Shown here piece by piece: positions 17,567 to 26,400 of a stretch of 64,000 nt of DNA. A program made the position numbers and the translations under genes. The stretch is from JAOAFZ01 sp964407325 (GTDB taxonomy: Bacteria > Patescibacteriota > Microgenomatia > UBA1406 > GWC2-37-13). Where the stretch lies: positions 1 through 64,000 of the forward strand of contig CAYOVA010000003.1 in NCBI GenBank assembly GCA_964407325.1, in the 5' to 3' direction. How positions within the stretch are numbered: position 1 is the first letter of the stretch; each line of letters opens with the position of its first letter. The notes under the pieces were generated by a model. That model saw only the letters and a program-made list of their open reading frames with translations. It did not search any database and was not told where the DNA came from.

Positions 17567-20500
17567 TTAATTAGTAATAAGCCGGACATTCATGTCCGCG
17601 GGAATAAAGTGAATCATGTCATACTCCGTATTTGTCGCTGGCAGAATGCGGGCGACGATAATATCATTTCCAAAAAATCCTTTTACAATATCCCCTTCGT
17701 TCTGGATAAGCCCGGCTTGCTTCATCATGGTTGCTTCTGTTTGGCCTATATATACCGGATAGTATTTATTTCCCCCGATATATACAGGACTAAAGCCATC
17801 GGCTGGAATATACTGTTGGACTTCAGCTGGAAGCTGGCCGCTAACCGGATAGAACAATTTTTTTGTGCCATCGGGCTCGGTAATAGTAATGATATTTGAC
17901 GAAAGGGATTGCTCCTGTGTTTCCATCTGCTGTTGCTGGCCAGCCATACTTGAACTGAACCTCGCAAACTCGATAAAGATAAACAGGAACAACAGCGTCA
18001 TGATGAGAGGTGCAACCATGGAAAGGTAATTGCGCTTTCCCGGTCTGAATTGCTTCAGCAACAGCGAATTGCCGACAACGGAAACAGAGCTGAGTGCCAT
18101 TGCCAGTCCAGCAAGCTCCGGTTTGAGTACCAGTCCCGCGAAAGCAAACACACGGGCAGCAACAGGGATGCCGATAACATTATAGAACAGCGCGAAGAAC
18201 AAATTTTGCTTAATTTTAGACATTGTTTCCCGCGCCAAATCCAAAGCATGAACGACATCACGGAGATCGTTTTTGATAATTACAATCCCGCCGGTTTCCA
18301 TTGCGACATCGGTCCCCGATCCCATGGCAATTCCCAGATCAGCCTGCGCCAAAGCGGGGGCATCGTTGATTCCGTCGCCTACCATGGCAACCCGCTTACC
18401 GGAATCCTGGAGCATTTTCACTTGTTTTGCCTTATCCTCGGGTAACACTTCCGCCAGCACATTAGTGATTCCCACCTGTGATGCAATTGCCCGTGCAGTT
18501 CGTTCATTATCTCCGGTAATCATATACACTTCAATTCCCCGTTTCTGGAGCTTTTCAACTGCCTCGCGCGAGGTTTCCTTTACGGTATCTGCTACAGCGA
18601 TTACGCCCAGTATGGATTCCCGTGTAGCAAGTACCATTGCCGTCTTCCCCTGTTCCTCAAGCCTTACCAGCTTCCGCTGGATTCTTTCGACAGCGTGTCC
18701 GGCACTATCCTGCATCAGTTTCCGGTTTCCCAGATATACTGTTTGTCCCTGGACAGTTCCCTGGACACCATGTCCGGGAATTGCGGTGAAATCCTTCACT
18801 TCGTATAACTGCAAACCGGCTTCTTCTGCTTCTTTATAGATTGCTTCTGCAAGCGGATGTTCCGATTGCTTCTCAAGCGAAGCGGCTATCGTAAGCACCT
18901 CGTCTTCGTCCATTCCGGTAAAGCTGAGCGTATCGGTTACGGAAGGTTTACCCTTAGTAAGCGTACCGGTTTTGTCGAAGACAATGGTGTTGATTGTGTT
19001 TGCCGCCTCTAATGGCTCACCTCCTTTTATCAGTATTCCATGTTCAGCACCTTTTCCCGTTCCTACCATGATGGCAGTGGGTGTTGCCAGTCCCAATGCA
19101 CACGGGCAGGCAATAACGATAACGGCGGTAAAGGCCATCAGCGCAAATGAGAGAGGTGACCCAAGAACAAAGTACCAGATTGCGAATGTAAGTGCCGCCA
19201 GTGCTATTACCACTGGAACGAACCACGAGGAAATGCGGTCGGCCATGGCCTGGATAGGTGCTTTGGATCCCTGCGCGTCTTCCACGAGCTTAATGATTTG
19301 CGCGAGTGTTGATTCTGCCCCGACATGCGTAACGGTAAACTCGAAACTGCCCGACTTGTTGATGGTTCCCCCTATAACTGAATCATTCACGGCTTTTCCC
19401 ACGGGAATGCTTTCCCCGGTTATCATGGATTCGTCTATGGCAGAGGAACCTTTAGTGATAATGCCATCCAGCGGGATTTTTTCTCCCGGGCGAACTATAA
19501 CAGTGTCAGCTTTTCTGACATCGTCAACAGGAATGTCAGATACAACCCCATTGCGGATTACCCTGGCGGTTTTTGCCTGCAGTCCCATGAGTTTTTTTAT
19601 AGCATCGGATGTTTGACCCTTCGCTTTTGCCTCAAGCCACTTTCCCAGAATCACGAAGGTAATCAGGAATGCAGCTGTCTCAAAGTACAGATCGGGAATC
19701 TTTTCACCGCCCAGTCCGATAAACGAACCAGTAGTAGCAAAGTAGGTAACAAGCGTAAACAGACTGTAAAAGTATGCAACCGATGTACCAATAGCAATAA
19801 GACTGTCCATGTTAAAAGTTTTCATGCGGAGTGCTGACCACATTCCTTTGTAAAAGCCGGCCCCGACGATAAACTGGACGGGTGTAGCGAGAATAAAGGA
19901 GACTACACCGACAAAAGGTAGAAGCAAGGCTCTTCCGGGAATCCAGGTAAAGAAGTCGAAGAGCATAAAGTAGAGCATTGGCACGCTTAGCACGAAGCTT
20001 ACCAGAAACCGCAGCAACAGGCTCTGAATTTCCTCCTGTCTCTTTCGGGACTCAAATTGTGAATCAGCCGGGTCGACTACCGAAGCTGAGTATCCTGTCT
20101 TTTTTACTGCTTCAATAAGCGTTGTTTCAGATGTCCGTGATTCGTCATATTGTACAGTTGCTTTCTCCGCGGCAAAGTTAACGTGAGCATTGTTTACACC
20201 GGGTACTTTTTTCAACGAGCGTTCTATCAGCGAAGCACAGGAAGAACAATGCATGCCGTACAAGGCAAGCGAAGTACGCTTTACTTCGTTGGAGGCAGCT
20301 GGTGTTTCCTGGTGGTCAATATTGTCAGTCACAATCAATTTTTTCTTATCTTTATTGGTTGTACGGTCCTGTTTGTGTATTACTTGAGCAACTGAAGTAA
20401 TAAGTTTTTCTCCCTCCTCTTCCATTCCCCGCGGAATAGTAATGTCGGCTGTCAGTTTTACGTGAATAGGGGCAAATGCTTTCGTTGCGACTCCATTCGT

Positions 20501-20761
20501 TGCACTTCCATTTGTAGAAAGTTCACTGGGTTCGCTTTTCATGGATGGTATTATTGCTGCCGTATATCCCGCCTTTTTGACTGCTTCGGGAATGGCTTCT
20601 AGAGAAGTTTGTGAAGTATCAATATCAACCGAGCCTTTGCCGGAAGTATGATCCACAGAGACGTTGCTTACACCTGCCAGTTCCTGCAATTCGTCTTTGA
20701 TAAGCGTTTCGCATGATCCGCAGTGCATACCGGTAACCGAAAAGTCTATATGCTGTTTCAT
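17567..20761 (-). CDS. copA: Cu(+)-exporting P1B-1 ATPase with C-terminal extension
   Basis: 1064 residues, longer than usual CopA (about 750-830). Two HMA domains carry GMHCGSC (11-17) and GMHCSSC (169-175), separated by an unusual linker of about 100 residues. Then come the eight-helix pump with TGES, the CPC metal site (about 550), DKTGT (about 595) and GDGINDAPALAQADLGIAMG. After the last normal helix there is an extra membrane helix (about 911-935) and some 130 residues predicted outside the membrane, with a DGTKKLFYPVSG stretch and no cysteines. The start overlaps copZ by ATGA. It exports Cu(I) from the cytoplasm. The role of the tail is unknown. Confidence 0.93.
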   Translation of the reverse strand: MKQHIDFSVTGMHCGSCETLIKDELQELAGVSNVSVDHTSGKGSVDIDTSQTSLEAIPEAVKKAGYTAAIIPSMKSEPSELSTNGSATNGVATKAFAPIHVKLTADITIPRGMEEEGEKLITSVAQVIHKQDRTTNKDKKKLIVTDNIDHQETPAASNEVKRTSLALYGMHCSSCASLIERSLKKVPGVNNAHVNFAAEKATVQYDESRTSETTLIEAVKKTGYSASVVDPADSQFESRKRQEEIQSLLLRFLVSFVLSVPMLYFMLFDFFTWIPGRALLLPFVGVVSFILATPVQFIVGAGFYKGMWSALRMKTFNMDSLIAIGTSVAYFYSLFTLVTYFATTGSFIGLGGEKIPDLYFETAAFLITFVILGKWLEAKAKGQTSDAIKKLMGLQAKTARVIRNGVVSDIPVDDVRKADTVIVRPGEKIPLDGIITKGSSAIDESMITGESIPVGKAVNDSVIGGTINKSGSFEFTVTHVGAESTLAQIIKLVEDAQGSKAPIQAMADRISSWFVPVVIALAALTFAIWYFVLGSPLSFALMAFTAVIVIACPCALGLATPTAIMVGTGKGAEHGILIKGGEPLEAANTINTIVFDKTGTLTKGKPSVTDTLSFTGMDEDEVLTIAASLEKQSEHPLAEAIYKEAEEAGLQLYEVKDFTAIPGHGVQGTVQGQTVYLGNRKLMQDSAGHAVERIQRKLVRLEEQGKTAMVLATRESILGVIAVADTVKETSREAVEKLQKRGIEVYMITGDNERTARAIASQVGITNVLAEVLPEDKAKQVKMLQDSGKRVAMVGDGINDAPALAQADLGIAMGSGTDVAMETGGIVIIKNDLRDVVHALDLARETMSKIKQNLFFALFYNVIGIPVAARVFAFAGLVLKPELAGLAMALSSVSVVGNSLLLKQFRPGKRNYLSMVAPLIMTLLFLFIFIEFARFSSSMAGQQQQMETQEQSLSSNIITITEPDGTKKLFYPVSGQLPAEVQQYIPADGFSPVYIGGNKYYPVYIGQTEATMMKQAGLIQNEGDIVKGFFGNDIIVARILPATNTEYDMIHFIPADMNVRLITN

Positions 20762-20976
20762 GATGATTGAACATTGGTAACTGTGTAATGGGTATCCTGC
20801 AAAGCCCCAGTGATACTATCCGGTGTAAGATCCTGTTCTGAACGTACAGAAGCTGTGCCGTTTGCGACATCTACTGTAACTTCCTGCACACCCGGTAAGG
20901 TTGCCAGTCTTTTTGTAACGACTTTTTCACATGCCTGGCAATGCATACCGTTTATTGAGATTGTATGGTTTTTCAT
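20758..20976 (-). CDS. copZ: Copper chaperone CopZ (HMA domain)
   Basis: 72 residues, one HMA fold with the metal site GMHCQAC near residues 10-16 and the usual GVQEVTVDVANGTA strand. It should carry Cu(I) to the HMA domains of CopA in the cytoplasm. Its stop overlaps the copA start by ATGA, so the two are coupled. It lies 30 nt after the HMA-TauE-cupredoxin gene. Confidence 0.93.
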   Translation of the reverse strand: MKNHTISINGMHCQACEKVVTKRLATLPGVQEVTVDVANGTASVRSEQDLTPDSITGALQDTHYTVTNVQSS

Positions 20977-21006
20977 AAAATTTGGTAACTATTTGTAATG
21001 TTGCTT

Positions 21007-22362
21007 TTATAGAACTGTTATTGTTCCACGGGGAACTCCCATTGCACAGGTAATCTGGTAAGTCCCGGGTTGTTCCGGAGTGAAATCAAAAACCATGGGT
21101 TTGTTCTTTACCAGCATTTCCACCTGGTTGGATAACCCTGGTAAAGCCATGCTTCCCATACAGCCGAAACCATCGTCTTTTACATCTATCGATAGTTGAA
21201 CCGGTTGGCCGGAATTTACTGTAAAGGTATTAGGAACTATGTCATTTTTGGAGGTGTATGTTGCAGTCAGGCTTTGAATTTCATCTGAAGGCGTGGCTGC
21301 TTTTGGTTCTATTACTGGTGCGGCATTTGTGGCAAACAGTTTTACTCCTGATAAATTCATTCCGTTGCTGATATTAAATACTGCAAGTGCCATAACAACT
21401 ACCCCTACTGTTTTAAAGAAGACACGTGAAAATGCACCCTTTACAAACGAAGTTAATCCTCCAATACCAAGTAATCCTGGAGTGGTACCGATGGCAAACA
21501 CACCCATTGTCAGAGAAGCTGACAAAGGATTTGCGGTGCTGATTGCATACAGTTGGACAAGCTGGGTAAATCCGCAGGGGAGGAAGAATGTCAACGCGCC
21601 GAGGACAGTGGAGTTGCGATGGCTGTATTGTTTTTCAGTTTGTTCTTTTAGTCCGATTATCCCGGCTATACCCGAGGGTATTGTAATGTTCCATGCCGAT
21701 AATCGGGGAAAAAGCTGGGTGAGCTGAGCACCGAAAGCAAGCATCACAAGTCCTATGAGTATCGTGAAGAATCCCATTATTCCCAGTGACATCTGGAATA
21801 AAGATCCGATTGCTCCCATTACGCCACCGAGTATAAAGAACGATATTATACGACCTCCATTAAAAAATAAATGAGGAGTGAATTTTTCCCAGGCAGTAGC
21901 GTGGGGGTTTTGCTGTGAAAAACGGGCTGAAGCTCCTAATACCAGACCACCTACAAGTGCTGCGCATGTTGAAATCCCTGCAGTCAAGCCAATAAGGAAA
22001 ACAACGGGAAGGCTTGTCAGATTATTTGACGCGAGTTCTGTTACCTTTAAAACACCAGTATCATTTGCGATGATGGCAAGAAATCCAATAACCATCACCA
22101 TAATTGCAACTTCCACATAATCATTCGGATCGGTTGAAAATAGAGGTTTTGGTTCTTCTCTACCTATAGAGTATCCGGCGTTTGCTATTGCCCTGGATAC
22201 TTCATTCCGGTCAAGGTATCCATGATACTCAATTTCAGCTGTCCCTTTTGGCTGGGAAACATAAACAGAACGGATATTCTTAACCTGCGACAGTTCGTCG
22301 GACACAAGTAGTTCGCATGATGAACAGTGCATTCCTTTAACGTGGACAGTGGATTTTTTCAT
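21007..22362 (-). CDS. HMA - TauE/SafE-type membrane domain - cupredoxin fusion
   Basis: 451 residues from the ATG at 22362; a TTG at 22374 would add four residues. An N-terminal HMA domain has GMHCSSC (10-16). A polytopic membrane domain of the SafE/CcdA-like kind follows (LTAGISTCAALVGGLVLG, FFLPCGFTQLVQLY), each half carrying one conserved Cys. The C-terminus (about 350-451) is cupredoxin-like with FGCMGSMALPG and TYQITCAMGVPRGTI, giving Cys and Met candidate copper ligands. The protein probably hands copper between cytoplasm, membrane and exterior. It follows the sensor kinase gene and is preceded by an 11-bp tandem repeat that may bind the regulator. Confidence 0.85.
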   Translation of the reverse strand: MKKSTVHVKGMHCSSCELLVSDELSQVKNIRSVYVSQPKGTAEIEYHGYLDRNEVSRAIANAGYSIGREEPKPLFSTDPNDYVEVAIMVMVIGFLAIIANDTGVLKVTELASNNLTSLPVVFLIGLTAGISTCAALVGGLVLGASARFSQQNPHATAWEKFTPHLFFNGGRIISFFILGGVMGAIGSLFQMSLGIMGFFTILIGLVMLAFGAQLTQLFPRLSAWNITIPSGIAGIIGLKEQTEKQYSHRNSTVLGALTFFLPCGFTQLVQLYAISTANPLSASLTMGVFAIGTTPGLLGIGGLTSFVKGAFSRVFFKTVGVVVMALAVFNISNGMNLSGVKLFATNAAPVIEPKAATPSDEIQSLTATYTSKNDIVPNTFTVNSGQPVQLSIDVKDDGFGCMGSMALPGLSNQVEMLVKNKPMVFDFTPEQPGTYQITCAMGVPRGTITVL

Positions 22363-22393
22363 GAAATTGAGCAAAAGTTAAATAACTTGTCCT

Positions 22394-22430
22394 ATGATAC
22401 TAAACAGGTTATGAAGATTTTATGAAGATT
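22394..22430 (-). promoter_or_regulatory. Candidate response-regulator box and promoter of copper structural genes
   Basis: A perfect 11-bp tandem direct repeat (TTATGAAGATT at 22409-22419 and 22420-22430 on the plus strand) covers the -35 position of a TATCAT -10 box (complement of 22394-22399). Eleven-bp direct repeats are the usual target layout of OmpR/PhoB-family regulators, and such a regulator is encoded just upstream. The repeat overlaps the 3' end of the kinase gene. Confidence 0.5.
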
Positions 22431-23391
22431 GAAGAGCAACTGTAAATCTACTTCCCTTGCCTTCTGCGCTTTCTACCTCAATAGTTCCCCCATGCAGCTC
22501 AATAATCGATTTTGCGATTGCCAGACCAAGACCCGACCCCAACACATTGTCAGTTTTTTTGCCTCGGTAAAACCGTGTAAATATATGACGGCAATCTTCC
22601 TTTGCTATTCCCAGTCCCGTATCTTGGATAGTGAAAACTACGGAATCGTTTACCATTTTCAAAGAAATTGAAATTGATCCTTTGTAAGTGTATTTGATTG
22701 CGTTATCGATTAAGTTCAGGAGTGCACGGGCAAGTTTGTCTTTATATCCGTGAACAGTAATTCCACTTTCAATGTGCTGATGGAAAACCAGCTTTTTCTG
22801 CCCAACAATTTTTTCTGCGATCTCTGCAAGATCCTGTACCAATTCCGATAAATGGACTTTGTCTCCTTTCATTTTTGCTTCCGAGCTTTCTGTCCATGCT
22901 AAATCAAGAACATCCTTAAGGGTGTCGGACAAGCGGTTCACTTCTTTCAGCAAGGCAGCATATTCGGTGTTCTTTTTCTTTTGCAGAGATAGTTCAAGTG
23001 AACTTTTCATTGTTGCAAGCGGTGTTTTTAACTCATGGGCCATATCGGCAATGAATTGCTGTTCACGCTTGAAGGCAATATTAATCCGAGAGAGCATTTC
23101 ATTAAATGATTTCGAGAGCGCGGCAATTTCCGTGCTTTCATTTTTAACCCTAACCCTTCTGTCAAGATTCTCGTCGTTGATTTTTTTGATTTGATTAGTT
23201 AAGTTGCTTATCGATTGTACAAAGCGGAAAATGATGATGAATCCAATCGAAGACAGAATAACAACCAGTATCACGAATATTTCTATACCTCTATTGAGCA
23301 TAAACTCATGAATTCCATACCAGAAAAACAGTGATGTTATTACCAGACTTCCGATGTACCACAGCAATAGTTTTGTTCTGATGCTGTTCAT
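22420..23391 (-). CDS. Sensor histidine kinase of the copper cluster
   Basis: 323 residues. Two membrane helices (about 8-28 and 36-58) are separated by only about ten residues, so there is no periplasmic-type sensor domain. A HAMP domain follows (about 60-105), then HisKA with DMAHELKTPLATMK (His119), and HATPase_c with DNAIKYT, TGLGIAKED and GSGLGLAIAKSII. It should autophosphorylate and pass phosphate to the response regulator. The signal must be sensed in or near the membrane. The start overlaps the regulator's stop by ATGA. Copper sensing is inferred from position only. Confidence 0.93.
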   Translation of the reverse strand: MNSIRTKLLLWYIGSLVITSLFFWYGIHEFMLNRGIEIFVILVVILSSIGFIIIFRFVQSISNLTNQIKKINDENLDRRVRVKNESTEIAALSKSFNEMLSRINIAFKREQQFIADMAHELKTPLATMKSSLELSLQKKKNTEYAALLKEVNRLSDTLKDVLDLAWTESSEAKMKGDKVHLSELVQDLAEIAEKIVGQKKLVFHQHIESGITVHGYKDKLARALLNLIDNAIKYTYKGSISISLKMVNDSVVFTIQDTGLGIAKEDCRHIFTRFYRGKKTDNVLGSGLGLAIAKSIIELHGGTIEVESAEGKGSRFTVALQSS

Positions 23392-24062
23392 GATTTCTCG
23401 CTTAATTTGTATCCTACCCCGTGAACCGTATGTATTAGTTTTTGTTCATGTGCGAAATCTACTTTTTTTCGTAATGTTTTAATGAAGGCATCCACTACAT
23501 TGGACATGCGGTCAAAGTTATAATCCCAGGTATGTTCGATGATTTGCGTACGGGTTACAACATTATCTTTATTGCGTGCTAACAGCTCAAGGATTGCAAA
23601 CTCCTTTGGTGTGAGATCGAGTAATTGACTTGCGCGGTATACTTCGTGTTTGACAGGGTCAACCACCAGATCTCCTATGGTTATTTTCGATTCAGTGTTC
23701 CGGTAACTTCTCCTGATTAATGCCTGCAACCGCGCTTTCAATTCTGCAAATTCAAACGGTTTAGTTAAATAATCATCTGCTCCTGCATTTAGGCCACCGA
23801 TTTTATCTTCAAGCTGAGAACGGGCAGTAAGCATCAAAACGGGAGCAGAACTACCCTGTTTACGAATACTCTGCGCCACCTGTATTCCATCAAGCTTCGG
23901 AAGCATGCCGTCAAGAATAATGACATCGTATGTTTCGTTATTTGCCATGTAGAGCCCTTCCTCTCCGTCAAATGCCTGGTCAACAGCAAATCCTTCATCT
24001 GCTAAACCTTTTTTTATATTGTCTGAAAGAGCTCTTTCGTCTTCTACAACAAGAATTCTCAT
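23388..24062 (-). CDS. OmpR/CopR-family response regulator
   Basis: 224 residues. The receiver domain has the acidic pair Glu7-Asp8, the phospho-acceptor Asp51 in VIILDGMLP, and LTAR and KPF switch motifs. The C-terminal winged helix has LTPKEFAILELLA and VVDAFIKTLRKKVD. It is closest in look to CusR/CopR regulators. GATAAT (complement of 24069-24074) ends 6 nt before the ATG, so the mRNA is probably leaderless. It begins the copper operon and likely binds the tandem repeat at 22409-22430. Confidence 0.93.
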   Translation of the reverse strand: MRILVVEDERALSDNIKKGLADEGFAVDQAFDGEEGLYMANNETYDVIILDGMLPKLDGIQVAQSIRKQGSSAPVLMLTARSQLEDKIGGLNAGADDYLTKPFEFAELKARLQALIRRSYRNTESKITIGDLVVDPVKHEVYRASQLLDLTPKEFAILELLARNKDNVVTRTQIIEHTWDYNFDRMSNVVDAFIKTLRKKVDFAHEQKLIHTVHGVGYKLSEKS

Positions 24063-24156
24063 AGGTATATTATCTCACACTACACAAGGAGAGGATTAAA
24101 TGTTAAAGAGGAGACAATGCATTCTACTTCGCTGATTGTAATAATGAATAGTGAGC

Positions 24157-24183
24157 GGGCAGGAGGGTGTTTCCCTCCTGCCC
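24157..24183 (-). terminator. GC-rich hairpin, probable terminator
   Basis: Perfect 11-bp stem GGGCAGGAGGG / CCCTCCTGCCC with a 5-nt loop. It lies 51 nt downstream of the 24235-24960 gene, and on the minus strand is followed by AT-rich sequence without a clean T-run. It is the most stable hairpin in this region and separates that gene from the copper operon. Confidence 0.55.
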
Positions 24184-24234
24184 TGGCGAGGCGGGGAGTC
24201 TAATGGCGGCTGGCGGCGCATTCCAGCAATTCTG

Positions 24235-24960
24235 CTACTTGTGCTGTCCCTCAAGAGCAAGACGCCAGAGGATGTAGCCGATGAGGTAGAAGCTGCAGAA
24301 GAACAGCACCACCGCTGGTACCCAATCAAAGCCAGAAAGCGTCATGCTCACAAATACGCCAAGTGCGTCAGCAATCATGACGCCATTTGCACTCCTTTCA
24401 CCGTTGACCTGGCGGCTTTTATTCTCCTCTCCGCCTTGAGTCCACTGGGCCACCAGGAGTGAGATTATCACTGTGATTATAAGTGCAGTGATGCTCACGG
24501 CCGGGCCTTCAAGCTTGTTTACAAGCACGAGCAGCTGAGTCCCGGCTACCATCAACGTCCCGACCAGGAGTGTCATCAGCGCTGGGATACTCCAGAAATA
24601 AACCTGCTTCCGTGTTAGTAGCGTGACCAGAACCGAAGCCGGAATCGCCGTTATGGCCACGTAAGGGAACCATTCTACGGGAAAGAACTCCCGTCCTATC
24701 GTGTAGCCGTACATCACAGCCGTCAGCATGAGAACAAACGTCCACGACATGGTGGTGGTCTCTGCCAGCAAAGTCCCACTGCCCTGCCTTTCTTTTGACC
24801 TGAAGCTCAGAACGCCTCCGACAACGATCAGAACGAGGAAGCAGCGGAACAGTACAGTGTGGTTCTCCACCATCAGGGACACCAGGCTGAAAGCCGCCAG
24901 GAGTCCCAGTCCAATAATACCCGTGCGACGATCGGTTACCAGTTCAGTTCGGACCTTCAT
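24235..24960 (-). CDS. Polytopic membrane protein, unknown, GC-rich
   Basis: 241 residues with about seven membrane helices and few charged loops; no family recognised. Unlike most genes here it has a strong Shine-Dalgarno, GGAGGT (complement of 24966-24971), 5 nt before the ATG, and its base composition is more GC-rich than the neighbours. A GC-rich hairpin follows. A second gene with the same traits is at 59636-59893. These features suggest a different origin from the surrounding DNA. It is on the same strand as the copper operon but separated by 172 bases and the hairpin. Confidence 0.75.
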   Translation of the reverse strand: MKVRTELVTDRRTGIIGLGLLAAFSLVSLMVENHTVLFRCFLVLIVVGGVLSFRSKERQGSGTLLAETTTMSWTFVLMLTAVMYGYTIGREFFPVEWFPYVAITAIPASVLVTLLTRKQVYFWSIPALMTLLVGTLMVAGTQLLVLVNKLEGPAVSITALIITVIISLLVAQWTQGGEENKSRQVNGERSANGVMIADALGVFVSMTLSGFDWVPAVVLFFCSFYLIGYILWRLALEGQHK

Positions 24961-25054
24961 TGTCTACCTCCATCTAACTCGCATGAATAGCCGATAGTAA
25001 TATTATACCAGTTTCAAAGCAGCGTAAAGGTAGTTTTAATTGTCAATTAAGTAG

Positions 25055-26362
25055 TCACTGCCTTGCAGCATGTTTATCAAGTTCAGCTATTACCAGGTCT
25101 GGAACGTAGATGATATCCTCTTCATTATGGCCGTTACTCATTAAGGCGTCGTACACGTTTTTAGACAATACTACCGGATAGTAATCATCCAGTTTGCCAC
25201 ACAACTTTTGCTGTTCAATCTGGTCTTCGTAAATGTCATAACCCACAATAAACATTCCTTTTGCTTTTTCACTTTGTTTGTACCCCAGCATTTCCAGCCG
25301 TTTGTAAAATCTCTTTTTATATTCCTTGATTCCTTCTACTGTGGCCCGAAAAACGATTCTCCTGTTTTTTGCCATCTTGAGAATGTGTTTTAACACAATA
25401 TCGGTGGGATCAATAACAGTAACGTGTGGATATCTTTTCGCAACGGATTCGATTGAAATAACATCTTCACTCCCTTTCATTACGGAATCTTTATCTTCTG
25501 TTTGAACCACGCTTTTATGGAATCTGTCACCGACTATAAAAATGGGGTTCCGTTCCCATTTATTCTGCTGTTCCAGTTTGCGAATATACTGACAGTGCAA
25601 ATCAATACGATGGGGAGGCATGTCATAAGCGGTAGGTGAAGGAAGAAACAAGTGAATATCCTGGACCGGGAAAAAAATATACTCTCCTGCGTGGATTGCT
25701 TCAGCGCATTCAAGTGAGTTATTTAAATCGGCTTCATGACTATCCGTTTTGTACAAGTTCCAGACATTATTCTCTACTGGTTGGATTTCCGCTAACGTTA
25801 TGCTTTCGTTCTCGTCATGATCGCTGACAAACTGCTGGGCAATAAAATCACCTTTTCCAACAAAGAGAATCGAGTGGCCGCGTTTTAAGTCGAAGCGCAG
25901 AGTTCCTTCTTTTATTTTTTGTCGTAGCAACCCTTGTGCCTCAGTAACAATATCTATCCAGTTCCTTTTTTTTATAGCATCAAAAATTGCCTTTAAACTG
26001 ATTATTCCGAAGGCATACATAATTATGTTCGGAACGTGATACAAAATGTTTGGGCGTTCCACAGGAGATCCAATAATTGTCCAGACATAATCAAACCCGG
26101 TAAGAAGAACAGGACTGAGATTTGTCCAAGAAGGCAGTTTTGCAAAGAGCTGGTCAAAGTATTCGGCGTTCATGGCAAGAATCGCTCCAAAAAGAATCGC
26201 GAAAGGGAAGGCAGCGTTTCTAAGAAAAACCATGACTTTGTTTTCTTCATGTACATACGTGAATGCAAGAAGGTAATTGAGCTCATCAGGCGAAATACGC
26301 ATACCTGCGTTTACTTTTCTGGCGATGCGGAGTAGTTCTTTCCGTGAATACTTAGTTGCCAT
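25055..26362 (-). CDS. Membrane protein with possible nucleotide-binding fold, unknown
   Basis: 435 residues from the ATG at 26362; an in-frame start at 26401 lies upstream of the predicted promoter and is rejected. Two or three membrane helices (about 46-67, 82-98, 108-125) precede a cytoplasmic region. There a GHSILFVGKGDFIAQQFV stretch resembles the GxGxxG turn of Rossmann/TrkA-N domains, but the match is weak. The C-terminal 200 residues are mixed alpha/beta with no motif I recognise. TACAAT (complement of 26371-26376) ends 8 nt before the ATG. The gene diverges from the GrpB-like gene. Confidence 0.7.
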   Translation of the reverse strand: MATKYSRKELLRIARKVNAGMRISPDELNYLLAFTYVHEENKVMVFLRNAAFPFAILFGAILAMNAEYFDQLFAKLPSWTNLSPVLLTGFDYVWTIIGSPVERPNILYHVPNIIMYAFGIISLKAIFDAIKKRNWIDIVTEAQGLLRQKIKEGTLRFDLKRGHSILFVGKGDFIAQQFVSDHDENESITLAEIQPVENNVWNLYKTDSHEADLNNSLECAEAIHAGEYIFFPVQDIHLFLPSPTAYDMPPHRIDLHCQYIRKLEQQNKWERNPIFIVGDRFHKSVVQTEDKDSVMKGSEDVISIESVAKRYPHVTVIDPTDIVLKHILKMAKNRRIVFRATVEGIKEYKKRFYKRLEMLGYKQSEKAKGMFIVGYDIYEDQIEQQKLCGKLDDYYPVVLSKNVYDALMSNGHNEEDIIYVPDLVIAELDKHAARQ

Positions 26363-26370
26363 TTTTTCTG

Positions 26371-26394
26371 ATTGTAACAAATATAAGGTACAAT
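26371..26394. promoter_or_regulatory. Divergent overlapping promoters
   Basis: TACAAT on the plus strand (26389-26394) ends 6 nt before the ATG at 26401; TACAAT on the minus strand (complement of 26371-26376) ends 8 nt before the ATG at 26362. The two -10 boxes are only 12 bp apart, so the polymerases should compete. Confidence 0.6.
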
Positions 26395-26400
26395 AGTACA

